Shown here in pieces: positions 30,212 through 37,992 of a stretch of DNA of 64,000 nt (the stretch's first letter is position 1; every line of letters begins with the position of its first letter). This DNA is from Virgibacillus sp. NKC19-3 (GTDB taxonomy: Bacteria; Bacillota; Bacilli; Bacillales; Amphibacillaceae): positions 2,480,001 through 2,544,000 of the forward strand of contig NZ_JAGYHC010000001.1 of NCBI RefSeq assembly GCF_019837165.1. Reading direction: 5' to 3'. Under the pieces are notes generated by a model. It was not told where the DNA came from. It did no database searches and saw only the letters and a program-made list of their open reading frames with translations. Made by a program: the position numbers and the translations under genes.

Positions 30212-30444
30212 TTTATCCCACCTTATTATTAGAATGTTCGTGATTTTTTCTACCATTAAAAAAGAAGCTAGGGATATACGGATAGACCTTAGCTTCATTA
30301 TCGTATTCTATTTTAGGCTTTTTGTTCCTTAAACCTAAGATAATTTTCATCCTGGTTTAGATAACATTATACAGCACACTTTAACATCGTGAATCGCTCT
30401 ATACTCCAAAACTCAGCCAACTTGTTGGTATTGCCAGCTGAATA

Positions 30445-30888
30445 TTAAGTTTTTGATGTATACATATCTCGCTTTAGTTGCTTTAAAATAGCTCTTCTGG
30501 TTAGAATCCCATCAAAATATCCATCCCCATCTGCAACACAAACAAATGGATGATTGATAACAGCATTCATTCCTTTCATAAAGGTATCTTCTTTTAATAA
30601 ACAAGGGATATCATCATTCATTACTTCATCAACTCGGATATCGGACAGCTTTTCAAATTCAATACGTTCCAATCCTAATATTTGATTTAAAATGCTTGTC
30701 ATTCCAATAGTGCCAACTAATTTATAAGATGCATCCAAAACAGGAACGGCGGAGTAACCAGTTTTAATTAAAACTAATAATGCATGTTCTAAAGGATTAT
30801 TCACCTGTACATGCGCAACCTTATCCGAAGCGATCATGACATCTTCAACAGCTATATTTGTCAATTGATTGTCTTGTGTTACACTCAT
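30445..30888 (-). CDS. darB: c-di-AMP-binding CBS protein DarB (YkuL/CbpB)
   Basis: 147 residues, two CBS domains (about 15-70 and 85-140; VEDVMIASDKVAHVQ and VDEVMNDDIPCLL). In B. subtilis and Listeria this protein binds c-di-AMP; the free form stimulates Rel (ppGpp synthesis) and, in B. subtilis, pyruvate carboxylase. Length and pattern match YkuL well. AGGAGG before ATG 30888. Confidence 0.85.
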   Translation of the reverse strand: MSVTQDNQLTNIAVEDVMIASDKVAHVQVNNPLEHALLVLIKTGYSAVPVLDASYKLVGTIGMTSILNQILGLERIEFEKLSDIRVDEVMNDDIPCLLKEDTFMKGMNAVINHPFVCVADGDGYFDGILTRRAILKQLKRDMYTSKT

Positions 30889-31037
30889 ATAAAAACGCCT
30901 CCTAAATTAAACTCCATATACATGTTCATTCCATTTTATCATTTATAATATCTGAAAAAGAAAACGCTTACCACACACAACTACATAATTATTTTACCAT
31001 AGATTATAATAAGAAACATCTTCAGGAGTTATTATAG

Positions 31038-31074
31038 TTGACCCATTTTAAAAGTTTTTATAATATGATCATAT
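31038..31074 (+). promoter_or_regulatory. CDF exporter promoter with overlapping 12-bp palindrome
   Basis: TTGACC (31038-31043), 17 bases, TAATAT (31061-31066). The palindrome ATATGATCATAT (31063-31074) overlaps the -10 box, a place where an ArsR-type metal repressor such as CzrA could act (inference). Confidence 0.5.
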
Positions 31075-31112
31075 GAACATGTAAAGCACACGCTCTAGGA
31101 GGTAAATCTTTT

Positions 31113-32012
31113 ATGGAAAGTCATCATAATCATGCTCATCATCCAAGCAATACGCGTGTTCTATTCCTGAGTTTTCTATTCATATTTGCATTTATGATCG
31201 TAGAAGCAATTGGCGGCTTTCTAACCAATAGCCTTGCACTACTATCAGATGCTGGACATATGTTAAGTGACGCAGCAGCACTTGGATTGAGCCTACTCGC
31301 ATTTAAAATTGGCGATAAAAAGGCGACCCAGGATAAAACATACGGGTATAGGCGTTTTGAGATCATTGCTGCCTTTTTGAATGGAGTTACGCTAATAGCC
31401 ATTTCCCTATATATTTTTTATGAGGCCTTTCACCGATTTTCAAATCCGCCAAATGTGAGTGCGAGTATGATGGTGATTGCCTTTATGGGATTAATTGTTA
31501 ACATTCTGGTAGCCTGGATGTTAATGCGTGGGGATTCCAAAGAAAATTTAAATATTAGAAGCGCATTACTTCATGTATTTGGTGATCTACTTGGCTCTAT
31601 TGGCGCACTAATTGCAGGTGCCCTTATTTTCTTATTTAACTGGAATATTGCTGATCCCATTGCAAGCCTTATTGTTGCCTTTCTAATTATTATCTCTGGA
31701 TTTCGCATTACCAAGGACGCCATCCACATTTTAATGGAAGGAAAACCGGATAATGTGGATATGGGTAAAATCATCGAAAACCTATATACGTTAGATGGTG
31801 TGAAAGATGTTCATGATTTGCATATATGGTCTATTACATCTGAATTCCCTGCAATGAGCTGCCATTTAATTGTTGATGACACAGTTGACCGGGATCACTT
31901 ATTGCAAAAAGCCAATCGCGTATTAAAAACGCATTTTAATATTTCCCATTGCACCATACAAATAGAAGGGTTATATACATCCATCCATAATGAATCAGAT
32001 TACTGTGATTAG
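31113..32012 (+). CDS. czcD: CDF family divalent-metal/H+ antiporter (CzcD-like)
   Basis: 299 residues, six membrane segments and a cytosolic C-terminal domain (about 210-299). His-rich start (MESHHNHAHH), zinc-site motifs LLSDAGHMLSDAAALG (TM2, about 43-58) and HVFGDLLGSIGAL (TM5). Exports Zn2+, and perhaps Co2+ or Cd2+. AGGAGG precedes ATG 31113. Confidence 0.92.
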   Translation: MESHHNHAHHPSNTRVLFLSFLFIFAFMIVEAIGGFLTNSLALLSDAGHMLSDAAALGLSLLAFKIGDKKATQDKTYGYRRFEIIAAFLNGVTLIAISLYIFYEAFHRFSNPPNVSASMMVIAFMGLIVNILVAWMLMRGDSKENLNIRSALLHVFGDLLGSIGALIAGALIFLFNWNIADPIASLIVAFLIIISGFRITKDAIHILMEGKPDNVDMGKIIENLYTLDGVKDVHDLHIWSITSEFPAMSCHLIVDDTVDRDHLLQKANRVLKTHFNISHCTIQIEGLYTSIHNESDYCD

Positions 32013-32189
32013 ATATTGGCTTTTCAAAATGGATGATACGCGTTTTAGTTTCTATTGTGATAACGATAGTATGATCTGAATAATTTCCCGATAATTATGA
32101 TTATATTCTTTAACCACTAATTTTTTCTTTATCCGTGCTATAATCTTATTAGTTTCATATACCTGAGGTTATAGAAAGGTTTGACAATA

Positions 32190-33044
32190 ATGAACAGACG
32201 ATCGTTCTTGAAAAAAACACTCGGTAGTTTTTTAGCATTAGTTGGTTTAAGTGGCAGCACGTACTATTACGCCCGGGAAATTGAACCAGCATTGCTTCAT
32301 ATAAATGAAAATAATATTACTTCCAATAAGATTCCAGCCTCATTTAATAATTTCAAAATCGCGCAATTCTCCGATACACATATCGGTTTTCAATATACAT
32401 TGGAACAATTTGAAGAATTAGTAGCAACGATTAACGAACTGGAAGCTGACTTGATTATATTTACAGGTGATCTTGTCGATAAACCCCATACATACCATTG
32501 GAATGATAATCTTACAAACGCCTTAACGCAATTAAACGCTCCAAAAGGCAAGTACTGGATATATGGAAATCATGACCATGGAGGTTATGGCACTGAAATT
32601 GTTCTGGATGTGATGGATCAAGCTGATTTTAAACTATTGAAAAATAGTCATTCTGTTATTGAAAAGGATAACGAACGTATCGTACTAGCTGGTGTGGATG
32701 ATATCATGCTTGGTCAGCCAGATCTAAACACAACGTTAGATCAAGTGAATGCTGATCTGTTTACGATTTTGCTTGCACATGAGCCAGATTATGCGGATAC
32801 CACTGTGAATTTCCCTGTAGATATTCAATTATCAGGACATAGCCATGGTGGTCAAGTTCGATTTCCATTTATCGGCCATTTGTACACACCGTCCTATGCG
32901 CAAAAATATGTAGCAGGGAAATACACTTTTGATCATGAAGGGCTCTCCCTATATGTCAATCGTGGTATCGGAACAACCAGGCTCCCTTATCGTTTCTTAT
33001 GCCGACCGGAAATTCATGTATTTACGTTAAACAGTACAGCCTGA
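32190..33044 (+). CDS. ykuE: Tat-type metallophosphoesterase (YkuE-like)
   Basis: 284 residues. Twin-arginine signal MNRRSFLKKTLGSFLALVG, then a calcineurin-like phosphoesterase: FSDTHIG (about 62), FTGDLVD (about 95), GNHDHGG (about 130), LLAHEPD (about 195), SGHSHGGQ (about 219). B. subtilis YkuE is a Tat-exported wall-associated phosphoesterase. Start ATG 32190; AGAAAGG about ten bases upstream. Neighbouring ykyB and darB (ykuL) are also yku-region genes. Confidence 0.88.
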   Translation: MNRRSFLKKTLGSFLALVGLSGSTYYYAREIEPALLHINENNITSNKIPASFNNFKIAQFSDTHIGFQYTLEQFEELVATINELEADLIIFTGDLVDKPHTYHWNDNLTNALTQLNAPKGKYWIYGNHDHGGYGTEIVLDVMDQADFKLLKNSHSVIEKDNERIVLAGVDDIMLGQPDLNTTLDQVNADLFTILLAHEPDYADTTVNFPVDIQLSGHSHGGQVRFPFIGHLYTPSYAQKYVAGKYTFDHEGLSLYVNRGIGTTRLPYRFLCRPEIHVFTLNSTA

Positions 33045-33157
33045 AGGAATCAAGTTACCGATAAATTGTCATAGATATGTCGATTTAAAATTATTATCCC
33101 AGTGTTATACTGTATTTAAAAGTTAACTTTGGGGTTAGATAGAAAGGCAGGGAGAAT

Positions 33158-33730
33158 ATGAAGCGATTTCAGATTTTACTTTTAGGTAGTTTAGTTCTTT
33201 TTCTCGCCGCCTGTGGAGAAGATATTGAAACAAATATGTCTGAAGATGTGGCAGACTTTGAGTTTACAACACAGGATAATGAGGCATTGAGTTCAGATGA
33301 CCTAGATGGAGAATGGTGGGTAGCAGATTTTGTTTTCACAAATTGTACCACTGTTTGTCTCACGATGACACCAAATATGTCCAGATTACAATCAAGCTTG
33401 GAGGAAGAGGGTATTGATGCTCAACTCGTTTCATTCAGTGTAGATCCGGATTATGATACACCTGAAGTATTGAAAGAATATGCTGATGAATACGATGCGG
33501 ATTTAAGTAACTGGTCATTTCTAACAGGGTATGACTTTGAGACCATTAAGGAATTTTCCATCACATCATTTCGTTCAATGGTAGCAGAGCCCCCATCTGA
33601 TTCAGATCAAGTAACCCATGGAACTAGTTTCTTCCTGATTAATCCGGAAGGGGAAGTGATTAAACAGTATGATGGTTTGGATGTTAATGTAGTTGATCTA
33701 ATTGTTGAGGATCTACAAGCTGTCATATAG
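33158..33730 (+). CDS. SCO1/SenC family copper chaperone lipoprotein
   Basis: 190 residues. Lipobox FLAAC at about residues 15-19, then a thioredoxin-like SCO domain with CTTVC (CxxxC, about residues 63-67) and the distant His ligand in THGTSFFLIN. Delivers copper to the CuA centre of cytochrome oxidase on the outer side of the membrane; YpmQ-like. Followed after 25 bases by a small secreted protein gene. Confidence 0.92.
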   Translation: MKRFQILLLGSLVLFLAACGEDIETNMSEDVADFEFTTQDNEALSSDDLDGEWWVADFVFTNCTTVCLTMTPNMSRLQSSLEEEGIDAQLVSFSVDPDYDTPEVLKEYADEYDADLSNWSFLTGYDFETIKEFSITSFRSMVAEPPSDSDQVTHGTSFFLINPEGEVIKQYDGLDVNVVDLIVEDLQAVI

Positions 33731-33755
33731 TCATTGCTACAAAAGGAGTTTCCAC

Positions 33756-34082
33756 ATGAAAAAGAAAACTTGGATTTTTATCTTAACTTTCATAGGTATC
33801 ATTCTTATTGCCGGGTTTACGATTCCTAAGGAGACCCATCCTTCTGGCGACACAAGGATTATTCTTGAACATAATAAAAGTACCTATATCGCACCATCTT
33901 GTTTTGAGCAATCCAATCCGACAAATTATCTTGAAGATGCCCAGTTGCAAGACGCAGCGGACTTAAACTATGAAGCCAATGGCTCCTGTACAGAGGATGC
34001 TTTCGAAAGCGAACAGGATGCATTGATCATTAGTCTCCTTAAAGATATAGGGATTTTAAATAAGAAATGGGATAATAGATAG
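33756..34082 (+). CDS. Small membrane-anchored or secreted protein of unknown function
   Basis: 108 residues: MKKKTWIFILTFIGIILIAG as signal or anchor, then a hydrophilic domain with two Cys (APSCFEQSNP and NGSCTEDAF), which could form a disulfide outside the cell. AAAGGAG precedes ATG 33756. It directly follows the SCO gene and may be co-transcribed. Not recognised. Confidence 0.7.
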   Translation: MKKKTWIFILTFIGIILIAGFTIPKETHPSGDTRIILEHNKSTYIAPSCFEQSNPTNYLEDAQLQDAADLNYEANGSCTEDAFESEQDALIISLLKDIGILNKKWDNR

Positions 34083-34086
34083 ATCT

Positions 34087-34122
34087 AAAGAAGAGCAGAA
34101 ATACGTTTTTCTGTTCTTTTTT
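34087..34122 (+). terminator. Terminator after the SCO gene pair
   Basis: AAGAGCAGAAA pairs imperfectly with TTTCTGTTCTT, then a T run. Confidence 0.7.
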
Positions 34123-34202
34123 ATTAAAAACATTTGCACTTGGACAGGCTTTACGATAGGATAAAGGCAAGTAATATATTTGATAGAAAAGGAGGGTAAG
34201 CA

Positions 34203-34679
34203 ATGAAGAACAATATCAAGTTAAGTGATCTGGCTAAAGCTTTATTTACCATTAACCGACATGCCAAAACGGCTCCAGAACCTCAACATTTATATTTTAT
34301 AAAAAAAGAAGCGATTAATCGCCTGCTGAAGGAAAAACAAGCTACAAAAGTAGGGCTACATTTCTCGGATCAACCGAAACTAAGCAATCAGCATTCCACC
34401 CTGCTTGTAAAAGTAGATAGTTATTTTTTTCATATACCTCCAGAAAAACAAGACTTCAAAGAGCTTAAACATTTAGGTTCACTTGACCATAATTACCGTA
34501 ACCCTCAAACGAAGATGTCCTTATCACAAGCTAAGAAAATAGTCTATCGTTATATAGACTGGAAACCAAAGGAGAAAAGACAAACTTCTGTGCCCAGAAA
34601 AAGATATACTTCTTCCTATTTCACACCTTCCTCCTTAGGGAAAATGGAATGGCCATCAAAGAAAACACATCGAAATTAA
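34203..34679 (+). CDS. ykyB: YkyB family protein
   Basis: 158 residues, basic and soluble. KLSDLAKALFTINRHAKTAP is the family start; LSQAKKIVYRYI lies in the conserved C-terminal part. Found in spore formers near ykuC/ykuD; role unknown. GGAGGG precedes ATG 34203. Confidence 0.85.
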   Translation: MKNNIKLSDLAKALFTINRHAKTAPEPQHLYFIKKEAINRLLKEKQATKVGLHFSDQPKLSNQHSTLLVKVDSYFFHIPPEKQDFKELKHLGSLDHNYRNPQTKMSLSQAKKIVYRYIDWKPKEKRQTSVPRKRYTSSYFTPSSLGKMEWPSKKTHRN

Positions 34680-34739
34680 TAAAATCACGTTTCACTCTTC
34701 CGATAGTAAGGTATTATACCTGTAAAAGGAGGACTTCAA

Positions 34740-34955
34740 ATGATAGAACTTCATGCCTTCATGTCTGAATTAAGAGGTTATGCTGAGCAAACGCATGAGT
34801 TAAAAGATCACTATGAAAAGCTGTCAGAAACTGAAAAAAAGCTAGTGATGGATGCAGCACCAGATCATTTAGACTCACCAGAGGAAATATTTCATCCGGT
34901 ATTTCGCTGGCTGCAGAATTTGCAGAATGAACTGGACATGAAAAACGAAAAATAA
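34740..34955 (+). CDS. Small helical protein of unknown function
   Basis: 71 residues, acidic and helical (MSELRGYAEQTHELKDHYEK onward). GGAGGAC precedes ATG 34740 and a clear terminator follows. No family recognised. Confidence 0.7.
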   Translation: MIELHAFMSELRGYAEQTHELKDHYEKLSETEKKLVMDAAPDHLDSPEEIFHPVFRWLQNLQNELDMKNEK

Positions 34956-34964
34956 TATTTTTAT

Positions 34965-34994
34965 AAGCGTATTGCCTCTTGCATACGCTTTTTT
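34965..34994 (+). terminator. Terminator after the 71-residue gene
   Basis: AAGCGTAT / ATACGCTT with a ten-base loop and T run. Confidence 0.85.
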
Positions 34995-35332
34995 CAATTG
35001 GTTTTCATCAATCGCCGGTAACTATAAAATAAAATAAGCACAACCCCAAAAACTGCTAAAGTCTGTAATGTGATTTTTAACAAATGAACCCGTAAATGAT
35101 GAAAGTCTCCTATGAATAGAACTACGATAAAACAACTAATAATAACCAATAAACTGCTGATAATATAGCTTAGTAATTTAGCAGACCGTTTTGCTACAAA
35201 CCAGGTAATAAACGGTTGGACAACCAAGTAGCTTGTTATGATTCCTATAGCTATAAGCAAAACATAGATATGTTCCTCCCTTACTCCTAAAGGGGTAAAC
35301 CGTGATAAATTAATCCAGCTGACGTTAAACAT
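34994..35332 (-). CDS. Membrane protein of unknown function
   Basis: 112 residues with three hydrophobic segments (about 22-45, 52-76, 86-106). GGGGGAAG precedes ATG 35332. Not recognised; divergent from the EamA permease. Confidence 0.7.
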   Translation of the reverse strand: MFNVSWINLSRFTPLGVREEHIYVLLIAIGIITSYLVVQPFITWFVAKRSAKLLSYIISSLLVIISCFIVVLFIGDFHHLRVHLLKITLQTLAVFGVVLILFYSYRRLMKTN

Positions 35333-35474
35333 ATATTGCTTCCCCCTATTCGTTCTGAATGTATGTATTTAAAGTCTCTACACTTATTTCTTCAAATATA
35401 CATTTCTATGCTCTAATGTTGCCATCTATTTGTTATAATCTTCTTAACGATTTAAAAAAGGATGGTATAATACG

Positions 35475-36374
35475 TTGAATAAAGCTTTTCTACTCATCAT
35501 CATCGGTGCTGGTTTATGGGGGACTATTGGCTGGTATGTAAATCATTTATATACATTTGGGTTTACACCTATGGAGGTTGTTACCTTAAGGTCGTGGTCT
35601 TCAGCCCTTTTATTATTACTCTATTTAATGATCACTTCACCTAAAAAGTTAAAATTACATACACCAAAAGATATAAAATATTTTTTAGGTACAGGTATTT
35701 TAAGCATCATCTTCTTTAATTATTGTTTGTTTACAGCTATCGAATTGTCTACACTCCCTGTTGCAACAGCATTATTGTATACAGCACCGGCTTTTGTAAC
35801 AATGATGTCTTTTTTCCTATTTAAAGAGCCCCTGACAAGGGTGAAAATCATCTCCCTAGTTGTTACGCTGTTTGGGACTTGCTTCGTTGTTGGGGTAATT
35901 CCACTGAATATGCAATCGCTTCCTATTAACAGTATCTTATTTGGATTAGGATCAGGAGTTGGTTATGCACTATACAGCATATTTAGTAAATTCGCATTAG
36001 AAAAATATACAAGTTTAAGTATTACAACGTATACATTTATTGTCGCAGCAGTTGCACTAGTACCGTTTTTCCCATACCAAGAAAAAGCATTTTTACTTAT
36101 GGAACCACTTGTCCTATCCTATGCGTTTGGGCTTGGGTTTTTACCAACTGCATTTGCGTATATTATTTACACCTATGGACTGCAGCAGACAGAAGCCTCG
36201 GAAGCTTCCATCTTAACTACAATTGAACCTATTGTAGCAACGTTTATCGGTATTTTTATTTTCCAGGAAGCATTTACGTTTATGCAGATGGTTGGAATGG
36301 CTTTGATTATTGGTGCGATTGTAGCCATTCAGGTAAATAGCAAATCTTATAGAAAAAAGTCAGGAGCGACTTAA
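35475..36374 (+). CDS. EamA/DMT family permease
   Basis: 299 residues, ten membrane segments in two EamA repeats (about 5-135 and 150-290; GAGLWGTIGWYVNHLYTFGF and the ILTTIEPIVATFIGIFIF signature). Probably a metabolite or amino acid exporter; substrate unknown. Start TTG 35475 with AAGGATGG upstream. Its last codon overlaps the convergent FbpB-like gene by four bases. Confidence 0.88.
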   Translation: MNKAFLLIIIGAGLWGTIGWYVNHLYTFGFTPMEVVTLRSWSSALLLLLYLMITSPKKLKLHTPKDIKYFLGTGILSIIFFNYCLFTAIELSTLPVATALLYTAPAFVTMMSFFLFKEPLTRVKIISLVVTLFGTCFVVGVIPLNMQSLPINSILFGLGSGVGYALYSIFSKFALEKYTSLSITTYTFIVAAVALVPFFPYQEKAFLLMEPLVLSYAFGLGFLPTAFAYIIYTYGLQQTEASEASILTTIEPIVATFIGIFIFQEAFTFMQMVGMALIIGAIVAIQVNSKSYRKKSGAT

Positions 36375-36393
36375 TGCCGCTCCTGACTTTTTT
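36359..36393. terminator. Shared terminator inside the 3' ends of the EamA and FbpB-like genes
   Basis: GTCAGGAGCG / CGCTCCTGAC with a nine-base loop and T runs. The stem lies within both coding ends. Confidence 0.88.
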
Positions 36394-36517
36394 CTCTTGC
36401 GTCTGCTTGTTTTTTATCCAGCCTTATTTCTAATTGGGAAAGGCTTTTTTCATCATCTAATAATTCTCTTTTATTTTGTTGAACGAGTTGTTCAAAATTT
36501 AGCGATTTTGGTCTCAT
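36371..36517 (-). CDS. FbpB-like small basic protein
   Basis: 48 residues: MRPKSLNFEQLVQQNKRELL then a Glu/Lys/Arg-rich helix ending REKSQERH. The xxxFEELVxxNKxELLxD pattern matches FbpB (Fur-regulated basic protein B), which in B. subtilis helps the small RNA FsrA in the iron-sparing response. AAGGGG lies before ATG 36517 and a TATACT -10 box about 40 bases upstream; I do not see a good Fur box. The assignment rests on pattern memory. Confidence 0.65.
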   Translation of the reverse strand: MRPKSLNFEQLVQQNKRELLDDEKSLSQLEIRLDKKQADAREKSQERH

Positions 36518-36689
36518 ACATCATACACCCCTTTTTAATCCTTTACTATAAGTATACCCTAGTTTTCTCCCTCATAGTTTATAATTATTTGAACATTTTA
36601 TGAAATTTTTATATTATACTTAATTTATCGGTCAATCAAGTATAGCATTCGAGTATTTGCTCCCCCCACCTAAGCAATAAGAAAGGAGC

Positions 36690-36785
36690 ATACATCCTAA
36701 AATCTTTAGTGCGACAGTCGATTTAGTCGCACTTATACTAGGATTGGTATATATACTTTGGATCTGCCTAAAAAACCAAATTTAA
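36690..36785 (+). other. Open hydrophobic frame without a standard start, with an 8-bp hairpin
   Basis: After AAAGGAG (36682-36688) one frame reads IHPKIFSATVDLVALILGLV and ends ILWICLKNQI, a typical single membrane segment with a stop at 36783. No ATG/GTG/TTG is available. AGTGCGAC/GTCGCACT (36708-36733) forms a hairpin inside it. It may be a small membrane peptide with a rare start or a decayed gene. Confidence 0.25.
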
Positions 36786-36877
36786 AATGATTGTAAACAT
36801 AAGGTTGGACATTTATGGAGCATTTACAGAGGGAAAACCTTGGATTAACCATGCATAGAACTGCAGAAAACAGATTA

Positions 36878-37048
36878 TCATCTATTTTGTTCAATTTTTT
36901 TCATCGTCTCATAGAGGTTCAATAATTGATCCAATTCCTGACTGAGTTCAATTGAATCAATATGAGTATACCCTTTTTCGGTTGCAACTTCAGCCATTTG
37001 TTGGCGCAAAAATTCTATTCGTTTTAAAAGTTTATCGTCGGGATACAT
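36878..37048 (-). CDS. Spo0E-like aspartyl-phosphate phosphatase
   Basis: 56 residues: MYPDDKLLKRIEFLRQQMAE and then the Spo0E signature SQELDQLLNLY (residues 36-46). Members of the family dephosphorylate Spo0A~P and delay sporulation. ATG 37048 lies 16 bases after GAGGAGG, longer than usual; an ATT six bases earlier would fit the spacing better. Transcribed divergently from signal peptidase I. Confidence 0.75.
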   Translation of the reverse strand: MYPDDKLLKRIEFLRQQMAEVATEKGYTHIDSIELSQELDQLLNLYETMKKIEQNR

Positions 37049-37202
37049 TATAATCGAATTGGTACCTCCTCAGGCTTTTCTTTACTTTAGCATAGGTAAA
37101 TAGACAATGACAAGCTAACGAGTGAAGTTTTATCCCTAGAATACTTGTGTTCACTATGCTATTATACTATTGGAATGTCTTTTTCCAGAAAGGATGGATC
37201 TG

Positions 37203-37727
37203 TTGGCTGAAAAGAAAAAGAAAAACGAATTGCTGGAATGGACAAAGGCTATTATTATTGCTATCATCATAGCTTTCATTTTACGAACCTTTATATTTGC
37301 CACTTCGATCGTTGAAGGAGAAAGTATGGAGCCAACGCTGGAAAGCGGTGAACGAGTAATCGTTAATAAAGCAGTTTACTTACTTGATGAACCTGATCGT
37401 GGAGATGTAGTTATTATTCAAAGACCTTCGAAAAATTATGTAAAACGTGTCATTGGCTTACCCGGTGAAACCATCGAAATAAGTGACAATACATTATTCA
37501 TTAACGGAGAAAAATATCAGCAAACATTTTTAAATGAGGAAGACTTACAACGAACCGGAAATTCAGGTCCTATTGAGGTCCCCGATGATTCTTACTTTGT
37601 AATGGGAGACAATCGTGGGATAAGTAAAGACAGCAGAAATGGATTGGGATTTATAGCTGAAGATGAGATTATTGGAAGGTCAGAATTTATCATATATCCG
37701 TTTAGTGAATGGGGCAAAACCAGGTAA
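37203..37727 (+). CDS. sipS: Type I signal peptidase
   Basis: 174 residues with one N-terminal membrane anchor (about 14-34). Catalytic Ser in VEGESMEPTL (about residue 43), catalytic Lys in YVKRVIGLPGE (about residue 83), and the GDNRGISKDSR box near 143. Cleaves Sec/Tat signal peptides outside the membrane. Start TTG 37203, with AGAAAGGATGG upstream; ATG 37194 is within the ribosome site. Confidence 0.94.
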   Translation: MAEKKKKNELLEWTKAIIIAIIIAFILRTFIFATSIVEGESMEPTLESGERVIVNKAVYLLDEPDRGDVVIIQRPSKNYVKRVIGLPGETIEISDNTLFINGEKYQQTFLNEEDLQRTGNSGPIEVPDDSYFVMGDNRGISKDSRNGLGFIAEDEIIGRSEFIIYPFSEWGKTR

Positions 37728-37758
37728 GGATCAGACAACTGTCTGACCCTTACCTTAT
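37723..37758. terminator. Hairpin after signal peptidase I
   Basis: AAGGTAAG and TCAGA pair with TCTGA and CTTACCTT; only a weak T tract. It also overlaps the end of the 26-residue gene on the other strand. Confidence 0.6.
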
Positions 37759-37835
37759 TCTCTATCAAAAAGGCAGTAACCTACATTCAAAACAATTATT
37801 CCTAAACAAACAACGCCGAAAGCTATTTCCCACAT
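37755..37835 (-). CDS. Candidate 26-residue membrane peptide
   Basis: MWEIAFGVVCLGIIVLNVGY then CLFDRE: one membrane helix and a short charged end. A full AAGGAGG nine bases before ATG 37835 is strong support for translation. Function unknown; another small peptide of similar design is at 58466-58549. Confidence 0.5.
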   Translation of the reverse strand: MWEIAFGVVCLGIIVLNVGYCLFDRE

Positions 37836-37992
37836 GAACGTGAACCTCCTTCATATTAACTATGTACCGTTTAGAAGATCTCTAATAAATATAATACTCC
37901 TCCCTACTATCATATCAAGATCCTTCCCCTAAATAAAGTAAAATAGGATGAAAATAATATCAGAGCTAATATACAACTAATAAAGTAAATGA

